Shown: one piece after another, positions 1 to 10,169 of the stretch | How the letters are laid out: each line of letters opens with the position of its first letter | How positions within the stretch are numbered: position 1 is the first letter of the stretch | Origin: Ostrinia nubilalis | Lineage: Eukaryota > Arthropoda > Insecta > Lepidoptera > Crambidae | DNA length: 64,000 nucleotides | Assembly (NCBI RefSeq): GCF_963855985.1 | Contig: NC_087098.1 | Span: forward strand, 16,388,501-16,452,500 | Direction of reading: 5' to 3' | Position numbers and translations under genes: made by a program | The notes under the pieces: model-generated | The model's input: the letters and a program-made list of their open reading frames with translations, nothing else | Databases searched by the model: none | Told to the model about the DNA's origin: nothing

Positions 1-127
1 ATTCTTGGTATGTTCACAAGCTGTCCACGAAGTCCTTAGCTTTGTCTGTATTTTCATTGTCTGTCACTACATATTGATTATATTTTTTATTTAGAGAAAT
101 CATAAATTTTTCTCTTTTTATTTCTAG

Positions 128-3100
128 CTCTTGAAATGGTTGGTCTCAACAGGCGAGTTCTCGGAGGAAACATCATCTCATGTTCCTTCGCTCTCGGTCA
201 AGTATCCCTAGCGCTGGTCGCTTGGGGCATCCCCTACTGGCGGACCCTCACAAGGGTTCTTTATGCACCTTCTCTACTCTTTATATTCTACTTCTTCGTC
301 ATCGAGGAGAGTGTAAGATGGCTACTCAGCAAAGGTAATAAGAAAGAAGCTGCCCGAATAATTTTCAAAGCAGCCAAAATTAATAATAAAAAGTTATCAC
401 CTGAATCTATAAAACAGTTAACGGAAGAGCCTCAGCAGGAGGATTCTAAGCCGACTCACACAGAAATACACCCAATCGCACCCGAGAAGAAAGAAAGGTC
501 TCTAACGATGCAAGTGTTGAGATCTAGAATCATGTTGTCTCGGATATTCATTTGCTCGTTCTGGTGGATCACCGTGACGTTCATCTACTACGGGCTGTCC
601 ATCAACTCGGTGTCGCTGGCCGGCAACATGTACGTGAACTACATCCTCACGTGCCTGGTGGAGATCCCGGGCTACTGCATCAGCGTCATCACGCTGGACC
701 GCTTCGGTCGGAAGGGCTCCATCATGACAGCGTTCTTCATTTGCGGGATTTCACTCGTCTCACTGCCGTTTGTGCCAGCCGGTAAGCGTATAGTTATTAC
801 TTTGTATTTAGATTTTGCCTTTATTACATAATTACCATTAGTAGACACACTAAAGTTAACACACAAGTAAAGTAAGATAGCCAATTCCTCCGTGGTTGAG
901 GATTTCGGGTGAAGCTCGCTTCCACCTTCGGCCTGATTGTCACTTACCATCAGGTGAGATACGGGCCAAGAGCTTCCTCGTAGTGGATAAAAAGAAATTA
1001 CATGTATACCTGTAGAAAATATGTAGCACATATCAAAGTTCATAAGTAGTTGTCTGATAAAAAAAATCACTAGCCTTAGCTCCATGTAGACGTAGCGTTG
1101 CATTCCAGGTCTAGCCTGGCTGCTGACGTCGCTGAACATGCTGGGCAAGCTGTGCATCAGCATGGCCTTCAGCAGCATCTACATCTACACGTCGGAGCTG
1201 TTCCCCACGGCCGCGCGCCACCGCCTGCTGGGGCTGTGCTCCATGGTCGGCAGGGTGGGCTCGATCGTTGCGCCGCAAACGCCACTGCTGGTCAGTACAA
1301 TATTTGGAAAACTCACCCAATGTATTCATTGGACCTCCTTTTACAAAAGCGCTTAGGTACTGCAGAAGCTGAAAAAAGAACAGGTTTGGAATCGGCAGGG
1401 TGGGCTCGATCGTTGCGCCGCAAACGCCACTGCTGGTCAGTACAATATTTGGAAAACTCACGCAATATACCGTCATTGGACCTCCTTTTACAAAGGCTCT
1501 TAGGTGCTGCAGAAGCTGAAAAAAGAACAGGTTTGGAATCGGCAGGGTGGGCTCGATCGTTGCGCCGCAAACGCCACTGCTGGTCAGTACAATATTTGGA
1601 AAACTCACCCAGTATATTCATTGGACCTCCTTTTACGAAAGCTCTTAGGTGCTGCAGAAGCGACAAGAGGAACAGGTTTGGAAAAAAATTGGATTCGTAA
1701 GTCTCAACTGTTGCCTTACTAGATGGTAACGTAATACATATAGATAGGTAAGTAACTGTCTACAATTGAGGGTAGATTCTAAAGTCCATCCAATTTCTAA
1801 GCGATGTTCTGCTGACAGACATCTAAAATATTGAAAGTCGATTATAAATAGGAGAAGACTTGCGTGAAGATAGAACATAATCATTCTAGAAAATTTTAAA
1901 CATTCATGTTGACGACCTTTCTAAAAAAATGTATTACCAGGAGTCGCGTAGTATTCAAATTCAAATTATATACTAAAAAATCAATAGTTAATGCCCGTTG
2001 TCACCATCAATCTCTAATATGAAAAACAAAATTCCTGTTATGGATCACATAAAAATTAGGGATTGATGGTGATAAGAATAAGAATAAGAAAAACTTTATT
2101 TGACACAAAAAAGGAAAAAACAGAACAAAGGGACTTAAAACTATACACGCATATTTTTGTGCCAAAAAGGCGCCCGCTCAGCATTAATCGAGCCACGCGT
2201 GCATGCACGCGTGCCCCGACGCTGGTTTTCAGCGGAAGCCTCTCCAACCAACATTATAAATAAAAATAAAAAAATAACATTAAACAAAACAAAACAAAAA
2301 CAGAACATTGACAAAGACAAAACATTGACAAAGAGGGCGCCACTAGTACTATTTAGCACAATGGAATGACGATCATTACTTTGATAAAAGCACAATACAA
2401 ATATTATTTGCAAATTAATAAGAAAATCAATAATATAGAATGACGTTTACCGCTACAAAATTATTTCGATCCACATGATAACGGGCATACGCTCTTTTCA
2501 GGACACTTATACACGTCCCATTATATCCCTATCACCGCTTCTGAACCATGTCACACATGTCGGCTGGTGTTGAGAAGAAGAAACTCAGTATTGAAAGGCT
2601 TACAGCCTCATCGTTGCAGGCTGGTTCACGCTGGCGCTGCCGCTGCTGGGCAAGGCCACGATCAGCATGGTGTTCTGCTCGGTGTACATCTACACCATCG
2701 AGCTGGTGCCCACGCGCGGCCGCCACTCGCTCATGGGGCTGTGCTCGATGTTCGGCCGCATCGGCAACGCGCTGGCGCCGCTTACGCCCATGTTGGTTGG
2801 TCGGTTAGTTCGTGTAGCCAGAATAGTGCTCTTGTAGAGTAGAAATTGGTCTTTAGAGTCGGCAGAAACTGTGATGGTATTGGTTACCACCAATGGCGTA
2901 GGAGTACCCTCCTACGCTGTTCTTGCTAGATAATAATGTTTTAGTTTTGCGTGCTTCTTATGCAGACGTCAACGAATGGTAATTGTTATTATGGTTTCTT
3001 TTATTTTTGTTATTTTAGTTTGAAAACAATGATGTAGTTTTCTAGTCTAAAGGTAGTTTTGCGGGTAAGTAGTTAAGTACTTATTATAAAAATAAAATCT

Positions 3101-3466
3101 CTTTATTTATTTTATATTTCACAAATGTATCACGAAACGGTCGTAGTTCTCCTAAACGATTACCAGCAAACAATTTGATTTAAAAATAATTTTTTTGACA
3201 ACTTGTTCCATTTACGCCATTTCATGGCGGTTCATAAAGTCATCTCTTCATGTAACCAGGTGCTTAAAACCTTTTATTTCTTCCAGATGACCTACATGGA
3301 ATCCCTGCCGTACCTGATCTTCGGCATCATGGCGGGCACGTCGGGCGTGCTGATGCTGTTCACGCCGGAGACGCTGCGCATGCGCCTGCCCGACACCGTG
3401 CGCCAGGCCGAGGACATCGCCGCCGCGCCGCGCACCAAGCGCCCGACTGACGTCATCGTAGACTGA
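128..3466 (+). CDS. Gene A: SLC22-like transporter, 3' part (5' exons outside window)
   Basis: Visible exons are 128-781, then 1109-1290 or 2620-2795, then 3287-3466 (stop TGA 3464-3466). The first acceptor follows TTCTAG at 127 and its phase matches exon 4 of genes B-D. The product is the second half of an MFS organic-cation-type carrier in the plasma membrane; its substrate cannot be read from sequence. Visible marks are ESVRWLLSK after TM6, a GRK turn between TM8 and TM9, and SELFPTAAR or IELVPTRGR in the penultimate exon. Unlike B-D, the parts matching their exons 4 and 5 form one exon (128-781, exactly 218 codons' worth). The C-terminus differs from B-D. It is the most divergent member together with E. 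Family assignment is secure; isoform structure is inferred. Confidence 0.85.
1109..1290 (+). CDS. Gene A alternative penultimate exon, version 1
   Basis: Acceptor CATTCCAG ends at 1108 and donor GTCAGT begins at 1291. Length is 182 nt, the same as exon 6 of genes B, C and D, entering in phase 1 and leaving in phase 0. It encodes the TM9-TM11 region with SELFPTAAR, the SLC22 signature stretch. Its last 44 nt and donor are repeated twice more downstream. Confidence 0.8.
1247..1690 (+). repeat. 145-147 bp tandem repeat containing exon end and splice donor
   Basis: About three copies start at 1247, 1392 and 1539. Each carries the last 44 nt of version 1 of the exon (starting TCGGCAGGG) and the GTCAGT donor, followed by the same intron sequence. 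Donor copies lie at 1291, 1436 and 1583. The frame past the first donor stops within about 65 bases, so the extra copies are not simply extended exons. Confidence 0.9.
2067..2476 (-). mobile_element. LINE 3' fragment in gene A intron
   Basis: On the - strand this matches the 3' end of the LINE nested in the Gypsy element (about 57205-57635), including the terminal TTCTTA repeats, seen here as AAGAATAAGAATAAG near 2075. It is a 5'-truncated insertion holding only 3' UTR. It lies between the two alternative exons of gene A. Confidence 0.8.
2620..2795 (+). CDS. Gene A alternative penultimate exon, version 2
   Basis: Acceptor TCGTTGCAG ends at 2619; donor GTTGGT, rather weak, begins at 2796. Length is 176 nt, also phase 1 to phase 0, so it can replace version 1 without changing frame. 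It encodes IELVPTRGR and a closely similar TM9-TM11 segment that lacks two residues relative to version 1. No stop occurs in the frame that matches the paralogs. It is either a mutually exclusive exon or the survivor of a collapsed neighbouring gene. Confidence 0.75.
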
Positions 3467-4076
3467 GCTACACCGCCCCATGTCTGCCGGGCTCAGAACT
3501 AAACAGTATCGCGGTCAACTGAGCTATACCTGTTAATGACTGCCGGGCTCAGAACTAAACAGTGTCGCGGTTGACTGAGTTATACCTGTCCACGTCAGTG
3601 GTCTCAGAACAAAATAGTGTCGCGGTCGACTGAGCTATACCTGTCCATGTTTGCAGGGCTTAGAACTAAACAGTGTCGCGGTGGACTGAGCTATACCTGT
3701 CCACGTCTGCTAGTCTCAGAACTAAACAGTGTCGCGGTCGACTGAGTTATACCTGTCCTTGTTTGCCGAGCTCAGAACTAAACAGTGTCGCGGTCGACTG
3801 AGTTATACCTGTCCACGTCTGCTAGTCTCAGAACTAAACAGTGTCGCGGTAGACTGAGCTATACCTGCCTATGTCTGCCGGTCTCAGAACTGAGCTATAC
3901 CAGTCCTTGTTTGCCGGGCTCAGAACTAAACAGTGCAGCAGTCGACTGAGATATACCAGACCAAGTGTCCATGTCTGCCGGTTTCAGACCTAAACAGTGC
4001 TGCAGTCGACTGAGATATCCAAGTGTTCATGTCTGCCAGTTTCAGAACTAAACAGTGTCATGGTTGACTGAGCTGC
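3456..4076 (+). repeat. 56-bp minisatellite across the gene A stop codon
   Basis: About 11 units with the core CTCAGAACTAAACAGTGTCG recur at 3492, 3548, 3603, 3659, 3715, 3771, 3827, 3883, 3919, 3983 and 4040. Spacing is 55-56 bp except for a 20-bp deletion after 3883 and a longer unit after 3919. Each unit contains GACTGAGCTA, and the first of these supplies the last sense codon and the TGA stop of gene A. Confidence 0.9.
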
Positions 4077-5112
4077 TTTCTACATCCATTCCACTCAGTA
4101 TCAAACTATGTTAATGATCCCTGTCCATTGCCAATGAATTCCAGTTTCATGCGTTTCGTGTCTAAAAAACCCAGTGAATTGCATTTTTACATTGAAGTTC
4201 AGCTGTCAATGCTGGAGTTCTGTATTATGAAACGACACTTAAGATTAGATTCAAGATTGATTGAGAGATCTATTATAATCTCGATCATTTACACTCCTGA
4301 ATCAATGATGGAATAATTAACATTTCCTATATTCTACCCTGGTTATAAATTTAATTTTTAGTGTCGTTTCATTATGAAATGAATGTTCTACATAATTCAA
4401 ATAAGTTCGCGTTAATGGAAACATACTCTTTATAGAGGATAGAGTAAGCAACAAAGTTTATTTTTGATTATAAATAAAAATAACTATAACTTTTAATTTA
4501 TTATAGGTATAGGCTTTGTAAATTATAATGAGCTTTTTAATGACCTACGTACGAATGCTGCTGGAAAATTTGTCTAGTATTTAAACACATACGTAACCGA
4601 GTATTACTTTTACTTATAGAAACAATAAAAGTTAACTTAGCTTTGCAGTAGAGTTAGTGAATTTATGTACCATTATTTTAATAGCGTATGGATTATTTAT
4701 AATCATTGTTATAGATAATAATATGCGAATTGTGTACTGAGTAAATAATGCAACTATGTAAAAATAAAATAATTTAAGTATACAGGGTTATGAGTAGTTA
4801 TGTACTCTCTTGATAAAATTATAGTCCCATGATTTTTATTCACTCATGAATTTTTTGATGCCCGGTACCTGCTGTTTAATTATTTCTGTGGAATTTTAAG
4901 TACATCTTATTATTATTGATCGACACTTCAAAGGATTACATAATTTAATGTATGTTACAAATAATTATAATTAGGTATGTGCAATGTGCATTGTGATGTC
5001 CTTTTAAGAAATATTTAAACCGAGTTATCTTAGACTTTTCTTTTATTATATTAATAATTTTTAACCAAAGGTATTTAAGATATAATTTATGTGATATAAT
5101 TAGTTTATAAAT
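4077..5112. other. AT-rich 3' flank of gene A
   Basis: No exon-like ORF is visible. It contains several AATAAA-type signals, for example near 4470 and 4764, and probably holds the 3' UTR end of gene A followed by intergenic DNA. Confidence 0.5.
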
Positions 5113-5394
5113 ATCATCTATGTCATCATCATCATCATCAACAGCCCGCTTTACAGTCCACTGCTGGACTATGAGCCTCCTCCACTAAAGTGGAGGGATT
5201 TGCCATAACCTCCACGCTTGGCAGGCGGGTTGGAGATCGCAGTTTAAAAGATTGATGTTTTTCAGAGAGCGCTGCTGCCCGTTCTCTGTTTGATGTGTAG
5301 TCCCTAAGTCGCCTCTTACGACACCCGCGGGAAGAGTATGGGTTGGTGACAAATGTATTCTACTCTGCCGTCACCACACGGCAATCATCTATGT
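5113..5394. mobile_element. Short LINE-tail/SINE-like insertion with 11-bp target duplication
   Basis: The insert 5124-5383 starts with CAT repeats followed by a 'gtccactgctggac' core common in Lepidoptera. It is flanked by perfect direct repeats ATCATCTATGT at 5113-5123 and 5384-5394, the signature of target-primed insertion. Confidence 0.8.
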
Positions 5395-6014
5395 ATTTTT
5401 ATATTTTTACCACATCTTGTAACTATATTGATTTCGTTTCTTAACAAAATAGCTTGAATGGATCAGTACAATTGAAATAATAGGGTTTTAAATTAAAACA
5501 TAACACACATTTTGTGTTACTGATACTAAGAATGTATTACTTGTGTATTTAGCCGTAATTTGAGGCACATAATTTCCAATTGCGCTATAAAATCGTACAT
5601 ATCATACCTATATAATTGAGGTCAAGTGCTTCAAAATACGCTATAAGCGATGTCAGATGACTATCTGAACCTAATTAGACAGCTCCATTTTTTTGCTTAA
5701 AATACTATTTCCATATTTTAATTATCTCTAGGAAGTTTGAAAATCCTTTTTATTTATGAGTGAACGGAAAAATATGCATGATACGGATACGTATGCCAAA
5801 GACTGAACGCAGAATGAGTTTATAATAATTAAAATGTTAGATATTTATAATGTAATAATTTTATAATAATGCAAAATATAAGAATCTTATTTCTTTATTC
5901 TCAGTGTTTTATTTTATTTTTCAACATACCTACTTTGTACTAATCAACTGCAATCAACCAACAGGTACCTAGGTAGGTACGTAGTTTGAATAAAATAACA
6001 AAACATTAGGAATT

Positions 6015-6290
6015 CTTATCACGTTTGGTGTAGTGGTTCGAAACGGACTACTATTCCGGAGGTAGCGGGTTCGATTCCCGCACAGTACAAATATTTGTGT
6101 GCATGAACATATTTGTTTGTATTTGACTGGGTGTTTTTTATGTATGTATTTACAAAAAAAAAAGAAAAGTATTTAAGTATGTTTATATCCGTTGTCTAGT
6201 ACCCATAGTACAAGCTTTGCTTAGTTTGGGACTAGAAGCGCAGTGTAAAAAAAAATGTCCAAGAATATTTATTATTTATTATTATTAATT
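6015..6290 (+). mobile_element. tRNA-derived SINE
   Basis: An A-box-like TGGTGTAGTGGTTCGA and a B-box GGTTCGATTCCCG lie about 30 bp apart (6030-6078). They are followed by a non-tRNA body with a 'gtagtacccatagtacaagctttgctt'-type segment and an AT-rich tail. The cloverleaf is degenerate, so this is not a functional tRNA gene. Confidence 0.75.
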
Positions 6291-6740
6291 ATTTTTGATA
6301 ATAAAGACATCAACGCGTGGGATATCTTATCAAAATTAGATTTCAAGTTTTATCAAATTTTACTACCATCAGAACGTCGAACCATCCCTAGAAACCTTTA
6401 AGTATTTAAAATAGGTACCTCCATTTTCCGTCGAATTTTTACCATTTGAGAAATTATTGTCTTTTTCTTCTGGCCGGTTTCTCGAGCGAAAACGTACTTG
6501 TCGTAGTAATATTTTTTGTGTTGATTTATTAATCTAAACATCATTATTATGCCACTTTAAGTTTACTTGCGTAAAATTTTATTAGATAAACCAGTATCTA
6601 ATACTTAAATCATAGATAGCTACTTATTAAATAGATATTAGTTTTTCGGTATAATTAATCAATTGTGATTGGAGTAGGCAAGATAATAATAATTATGATC
6701 TTAGGTATTAGTTAATTGGAGTGTATTTGAAAATTTAAGA
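6260..6740 (+). promoter_or_regulatory. Upstream block shared by genes B, C and D (B copy)
   Basis: This block is alignable by eye to 25845-26340 and 32680-33185. Shared runs include ATTTTTGATAATAAAGA, ATTAATCTAAACATCAT, GATATTAGTTTTTCGGTA and GTGATTGGAGTA. It lies 5.4 kb upstream of B's ATG but only 1.1-1.9 kb upstream in C and D, because mobile DNA has accumulated in between. It is the 5' part of the duplicated unit. A regulatory role is inference. Confidence 0.5.
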
Positions 6741-7037
6741 ACTCAAACTATGTCAATAACTGGACAATAGCATCATATTCCAAGATTTTGAGGTAGGATA
6801 GTACTCGTAGATAATAGAATTATTGTTTTTCTTCCATTTCCGAACACGGTCTAATATGGCAAACATGGCCCATACAACAATCAGGGTTTGCACTACACTT
6901 GCGCTATAGGTTGTCCACTCAAAGACGTCTTCGATGTTTACCTTCATAAGTCTAATGGCAGTGTTTGCTATGTAAGAGTACCATTATCTAAAGGGCAGTG
7001 TACTATCACAGAATAATAATAATGTACCATCGGCAAC

Positions 7038-7137
7038 AGTGTTAACTATCCATTGCCAGTCATGTCGTCTCGTTCTATCGCAAAGAATCACCATTTGATG
7101 AGAGCGAGAGCAAAATCGGAAATGGATATTTAACAGT
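7038..7137. mobile_element. Small MITE with inverted ends (copy 1)
   Basis: The ends read AGTGTTAACTATCCATT and, inverted, AATGGATATTTAACA. The roughly 70-bp interior recurs in opposite orientation at 22224-22312 inside B's intron 5. Confidence 0.65.
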
Positions 7138-7472
7138 GTGGTCGTGTGTACTATACTTCCAAAATACTGAACTGTCCAATCCATGACATTGACAGCGGGG
7201 CGCCACCGTCAACACCGGATCGCTGGTTCTGTTTTTGCCATGTTGGAAACCATAAAGTTGAACGATGGTAGCGCCCCCCTGTCATTGAGTTTGGAGGGAC
7301 AGTTCAGCGTGGGTCATCTTTACGGTACTGTCACGGTAATACTATCATACAGTATTGTATCTTCATATAAACGGACGAAACGCAAGCTTTCCTTCGAAAT
7401 TAAATCTCGGTATGCGCTCGACATGCAAAAGTCGGGGGTGTCGCGAATGTGCCACAGTAATAAACGGACGAT

Positions 7473-7615
7473 GTGTTGTTTTTTACGCGGGAAGTACCTG
7501 GATGCAAGCGGCGCAGGACCGGTCTTTGTGGAAATCCTTGGGGGAGGCCTTTGTCCAGCAGTGGACGTCTTTCGGCTGAAACGAACGAACGAACGAACGA
7601 ACGTGTTGTTTTTTA
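7473..7615. mobile_element. 117-bp LINE-tail copy with 13-bp target duplication
   Basis: Insert 7486-7602 ends in GAAC repeats and contains the 'gtccagcagtggac' core. Perfect direct repeats GTGTTGTTTTTTA flank it at 7473-7485 and 7603-7615. Confidence 0.85.
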
Positions 7616-7663
7616 AACAGTAAGCGCTCTTTTTTTTATAAAAATAATTACAAGTACATGTTT

Positions 7664-7830
7664 ATACAGAGTGTTAGGTAAATGGGTTTATAAGTCGTTT
7701 ATATTAAAATTATTAAAATGATGATAATTATCAATTTTCTGTTCTGACTTCACCATACCATTTATATGCACATGTTAACATGGGCTAGTGTCGGCTTATA
7801 AAAAAAACCGATTTACCTAACACCCTGTAT
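7664..7830. mobile_element. MITE with ACAGGGTGTTAGGTAAAT-type ends
   Basis: The left end ATACAGAGTGTTAGGTAAAT matches, inverted, the right end ATTTACCTAACACCCTGTAT. Length is about 167 bp, with no coding capacity. Flanks are TA-rich, so a TA target site is possible. Confidence 0.7.
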
Positions 7831-7894
7831 AATAAACAAGCATTTTGTACGCCTCAATCGAGGCGCATACATTTTACGGTCGCAAATTTAAGAT

Positions 7895-8412
7895 TAGACT
7901 AGCGGCCGCCCGCGACTTCGTACGCGTGGATCCCGTTTTACCCTTCATCTATCTTACGCGGCGCGGTTTAGATTTTTTCATACAAATGTTTTTTCCCGCT
8001 AACTCCCGTTCCCGTGGGAATTTTGCAATATCGTGTTGTAACTAAGCTTTAAGTTTACTAAGGTATCTGCATGCCAAATATCAAGCGTCTAACTTAAGCG
8101 ATTTAGATTTTTCATACAAAAGGATTATCCCGCTAATTCCCGTTCCCGTAAGAATTTCGGGAATTCCTTGTTGTAAATAAGCTTTAATTTTACTAAGGTA
8201 CCTACATGCTAAATTTCAAGCGTTTTACTTAAGCGGTTTAGATTTTTCATACAAAAGGATTTTCCCGCTAATTCCTGTTCCCGTGGGAATTTCTAAGTAT
8301 ACTATAACCTGCCCAGGAGTATGAAGAATAATTGTACCAAGTTTCGTTAAAATCCGTCGAGTAGTTTTTGTGTCTATAAAGAACATACAGACAGACAGAC
8401 AAAAATTATACT
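7895..8412 (+). repeat. Dispersed arthropod repeat with internal duplication
   Basis: It starts near 'ctagcggccgcccgcgacttcg' and ends after an ACAGACAGACAGAC run, a layout common in insect genomes. The module TTTAGATTTTTCATACAAA followed by TTCCCGCTAA occurs three times (about 7967, 8101, 8238). Related pieces lie at 12420-12583, 38345-38544 and 52495-52765. Confidence 0.6.
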
Positions 8413-8419
8413 GATTGCA

Positions 8420-9190
8420 TTTTTGGCATCAGTATCGATCACTAATCACCCCCTGATAGTTATTTTGAAAATATATTTCATGTACAGTATTGACGTCTCT
8501 ACAAATTTATTATAAGTATAGAAGATAAGATTTGTTACCTACTAAATCTTAACAAAAATATATTTTTTTAATTAAATCTACTAATCACAAAAAACAGCAT
8601 GCATTTTTATCCTATTTCATTCAAGAAGTATTTTGTTTGTCAAAATAAAAAAAAATACAATCACAAAATACCTACATTCACAAAACTAACAAACAAAAAA
8701 ACTTAAAAGAAATTCTAAGTAGGCTGATGTAATGAAAAAGGGTCTGCAGGTGGGCAGCCCTATCGCATGTTGTCATACTGCGACGTACCGCGCGGCTGTT
8801 GACATTTATTTCAAAAATATGGTCGAGTTGGAATACTGTATAGATAGTATTACCGTGGTACTGTACTAGTTATTTGTAATCTGCAGCGTCAACTCGTAGT
8901 AGACACGGTCACAAGGTGAACCCCTTCAATGTATTTAATGGGTATTAAGCAAGGGGCTTGCGGGACTTCCGAGCCCCTGGTTAATCAGTTGGTTTCTATT
9001 ACTTTGGTGCCAATACGAAAAGACCTCATAGAGGCGAGGTAGCTAAATGGCGTAATTCAACGGCGCCGTCGAGACCTATCAAAATCGAAAGATAAAATAA
9101 TTTGGAAAAGAAAAGCTCGTATGGCAAAAACCATTTTAGCGGTGGGTTTGGCGTGTACGGTTTTTCAAAAATGTTACAAAAAACAGTTAC
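8420..9190. other. Unassigned spacer
   Basis: No gene is seen. The stretch is mostly AT-rich, with a moderately GC-rich part (8740-9070) that looks like fragmented repeat DNA rather than exons. Confidence 0.4.
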
Positions 9191-10130
9191 TTGGGCATTC
9201 TCGAGCGCGTCAGATATTCATACTACGTATGCGCCGAGTGCCTCTGATAACAACGGTATACTAATCTGCCGGTATGAGTGGTGGAGGCATATAAAAAAGT
9301 CAAAAATGAAAAAAAAAAAATTACTCGAGCGCGTCAGATTTTCGGAAGGGGTGTTAAGTAGGCCCCAAGGAAGCTCCCTTTAAAAAAACTGACGATTTCG
9401 GCGTGACGATAAGTTACGATGAATTTTTGAAAATGCAAAAAAAAAGTTTTTTTGAAATACTCGAGCGCGTCAGATTTTCAAAGGGGAGGTTTATCTCGGT
9501 ATCCTGAAAGCATATTTTTTAATCTGACAAAAATGTTAGTGGGTTCTCTTAATCTGACCGAAAAAGGTTTTTTGGTTTCTTTTTTTTCCTTTCTTTCTCC
9601 TTGATAAAATGGGGAATTTAAGAATGTCAATAAAGCGATAGATACAACCAACGTAAATGTAGATTTAAACTTTTTTTTTGTAAAATGTATCGTTCGCGAC
9701 TTATATGCCGTAACGCGTTCTTAGGAAGACGAAATGGCTTCTTCACACTTCCGGTCATGCGAAAACCGGCAGATTTTGTATTTTTAGTAAGTATTCTTCT
9801 TCAAAATAAAAAATAAAAAATCGCGCTCGAGAATGCCGGTTTAACGTTTTTTTTTACAAGTTCGCGACCCTATAACTCGGCGGCGTCAAGGACTTATCGT
9901 CAGATTAGTTAAATTTAGTCTTTAAACACTAAAATCAACCCCCAATATCTTAATCTGACGCGCTCGAGTATTTCAGACTATCCATTTTTTTTACTAATCT
10001 GATCGTCTATCCTAGGCGCTCGTCACTAGATACCTATAGAGCTAAATACTTTACAAAGTTGTTCTATTAGGTCTAAGGTATCTCTCATATCTTAAACTGC
10101 CACGCTCGAGTATTGCCGAAAATTCCCCTA
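9190..10130. repeat. Cluster of CTCGAGCGCGTCAGA motifs, direct then inverted
   Basis: The motif occurs forward at 9200, 9324 and 9460. It occurs in reverse complement, full at 9954-9968 and partial at 9822-9831 and 10101-10110. Spacers are AT-rich with homopolymer runs and do not repeat each other. No ORF of note is present. I do not recognise the family. Confidence 0.6.
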
Positions 10131-10169
10131 TTCGCCTCCCTAACTAATATGGGAGTCTTACAGACGACC

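Larger units (their letters stand above)
7322..8866. repeat. Inverted repeat pair enclosing several insertions
   Basis: A 30-bp segment at 7322-7358 (TACTGTCACGGTAATACTAT) recurs inverted at 8832-8866. It could mark the ends of a non-autonomous DNA element into which other repeats later inserted. No transposase ORF is present. Confidence 0.35.

Noticed and set aside
1109..3466. Gene A as a pseudogene because of the extra exon
   Set aside because: Each exon used alone keeps a full open frame with sound splice sites, so breakage is not required.
3456..4076. CRISPR-like array
   Set aside because: Continuous 56-bp tandem units without unique spacers, in a eukaryotic gene end.
6030..6090. Possible tRNA gene
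   Set aside because: A- and B-box-like sequences are present but the cloverleaf arms do not pair and a SINE body follows; it is a SINE head.
7183..7623. 146-codon open frame
   Set aside because: Runs across several repeats and through a LINE-tail insertion with its target duplication; chance frame.
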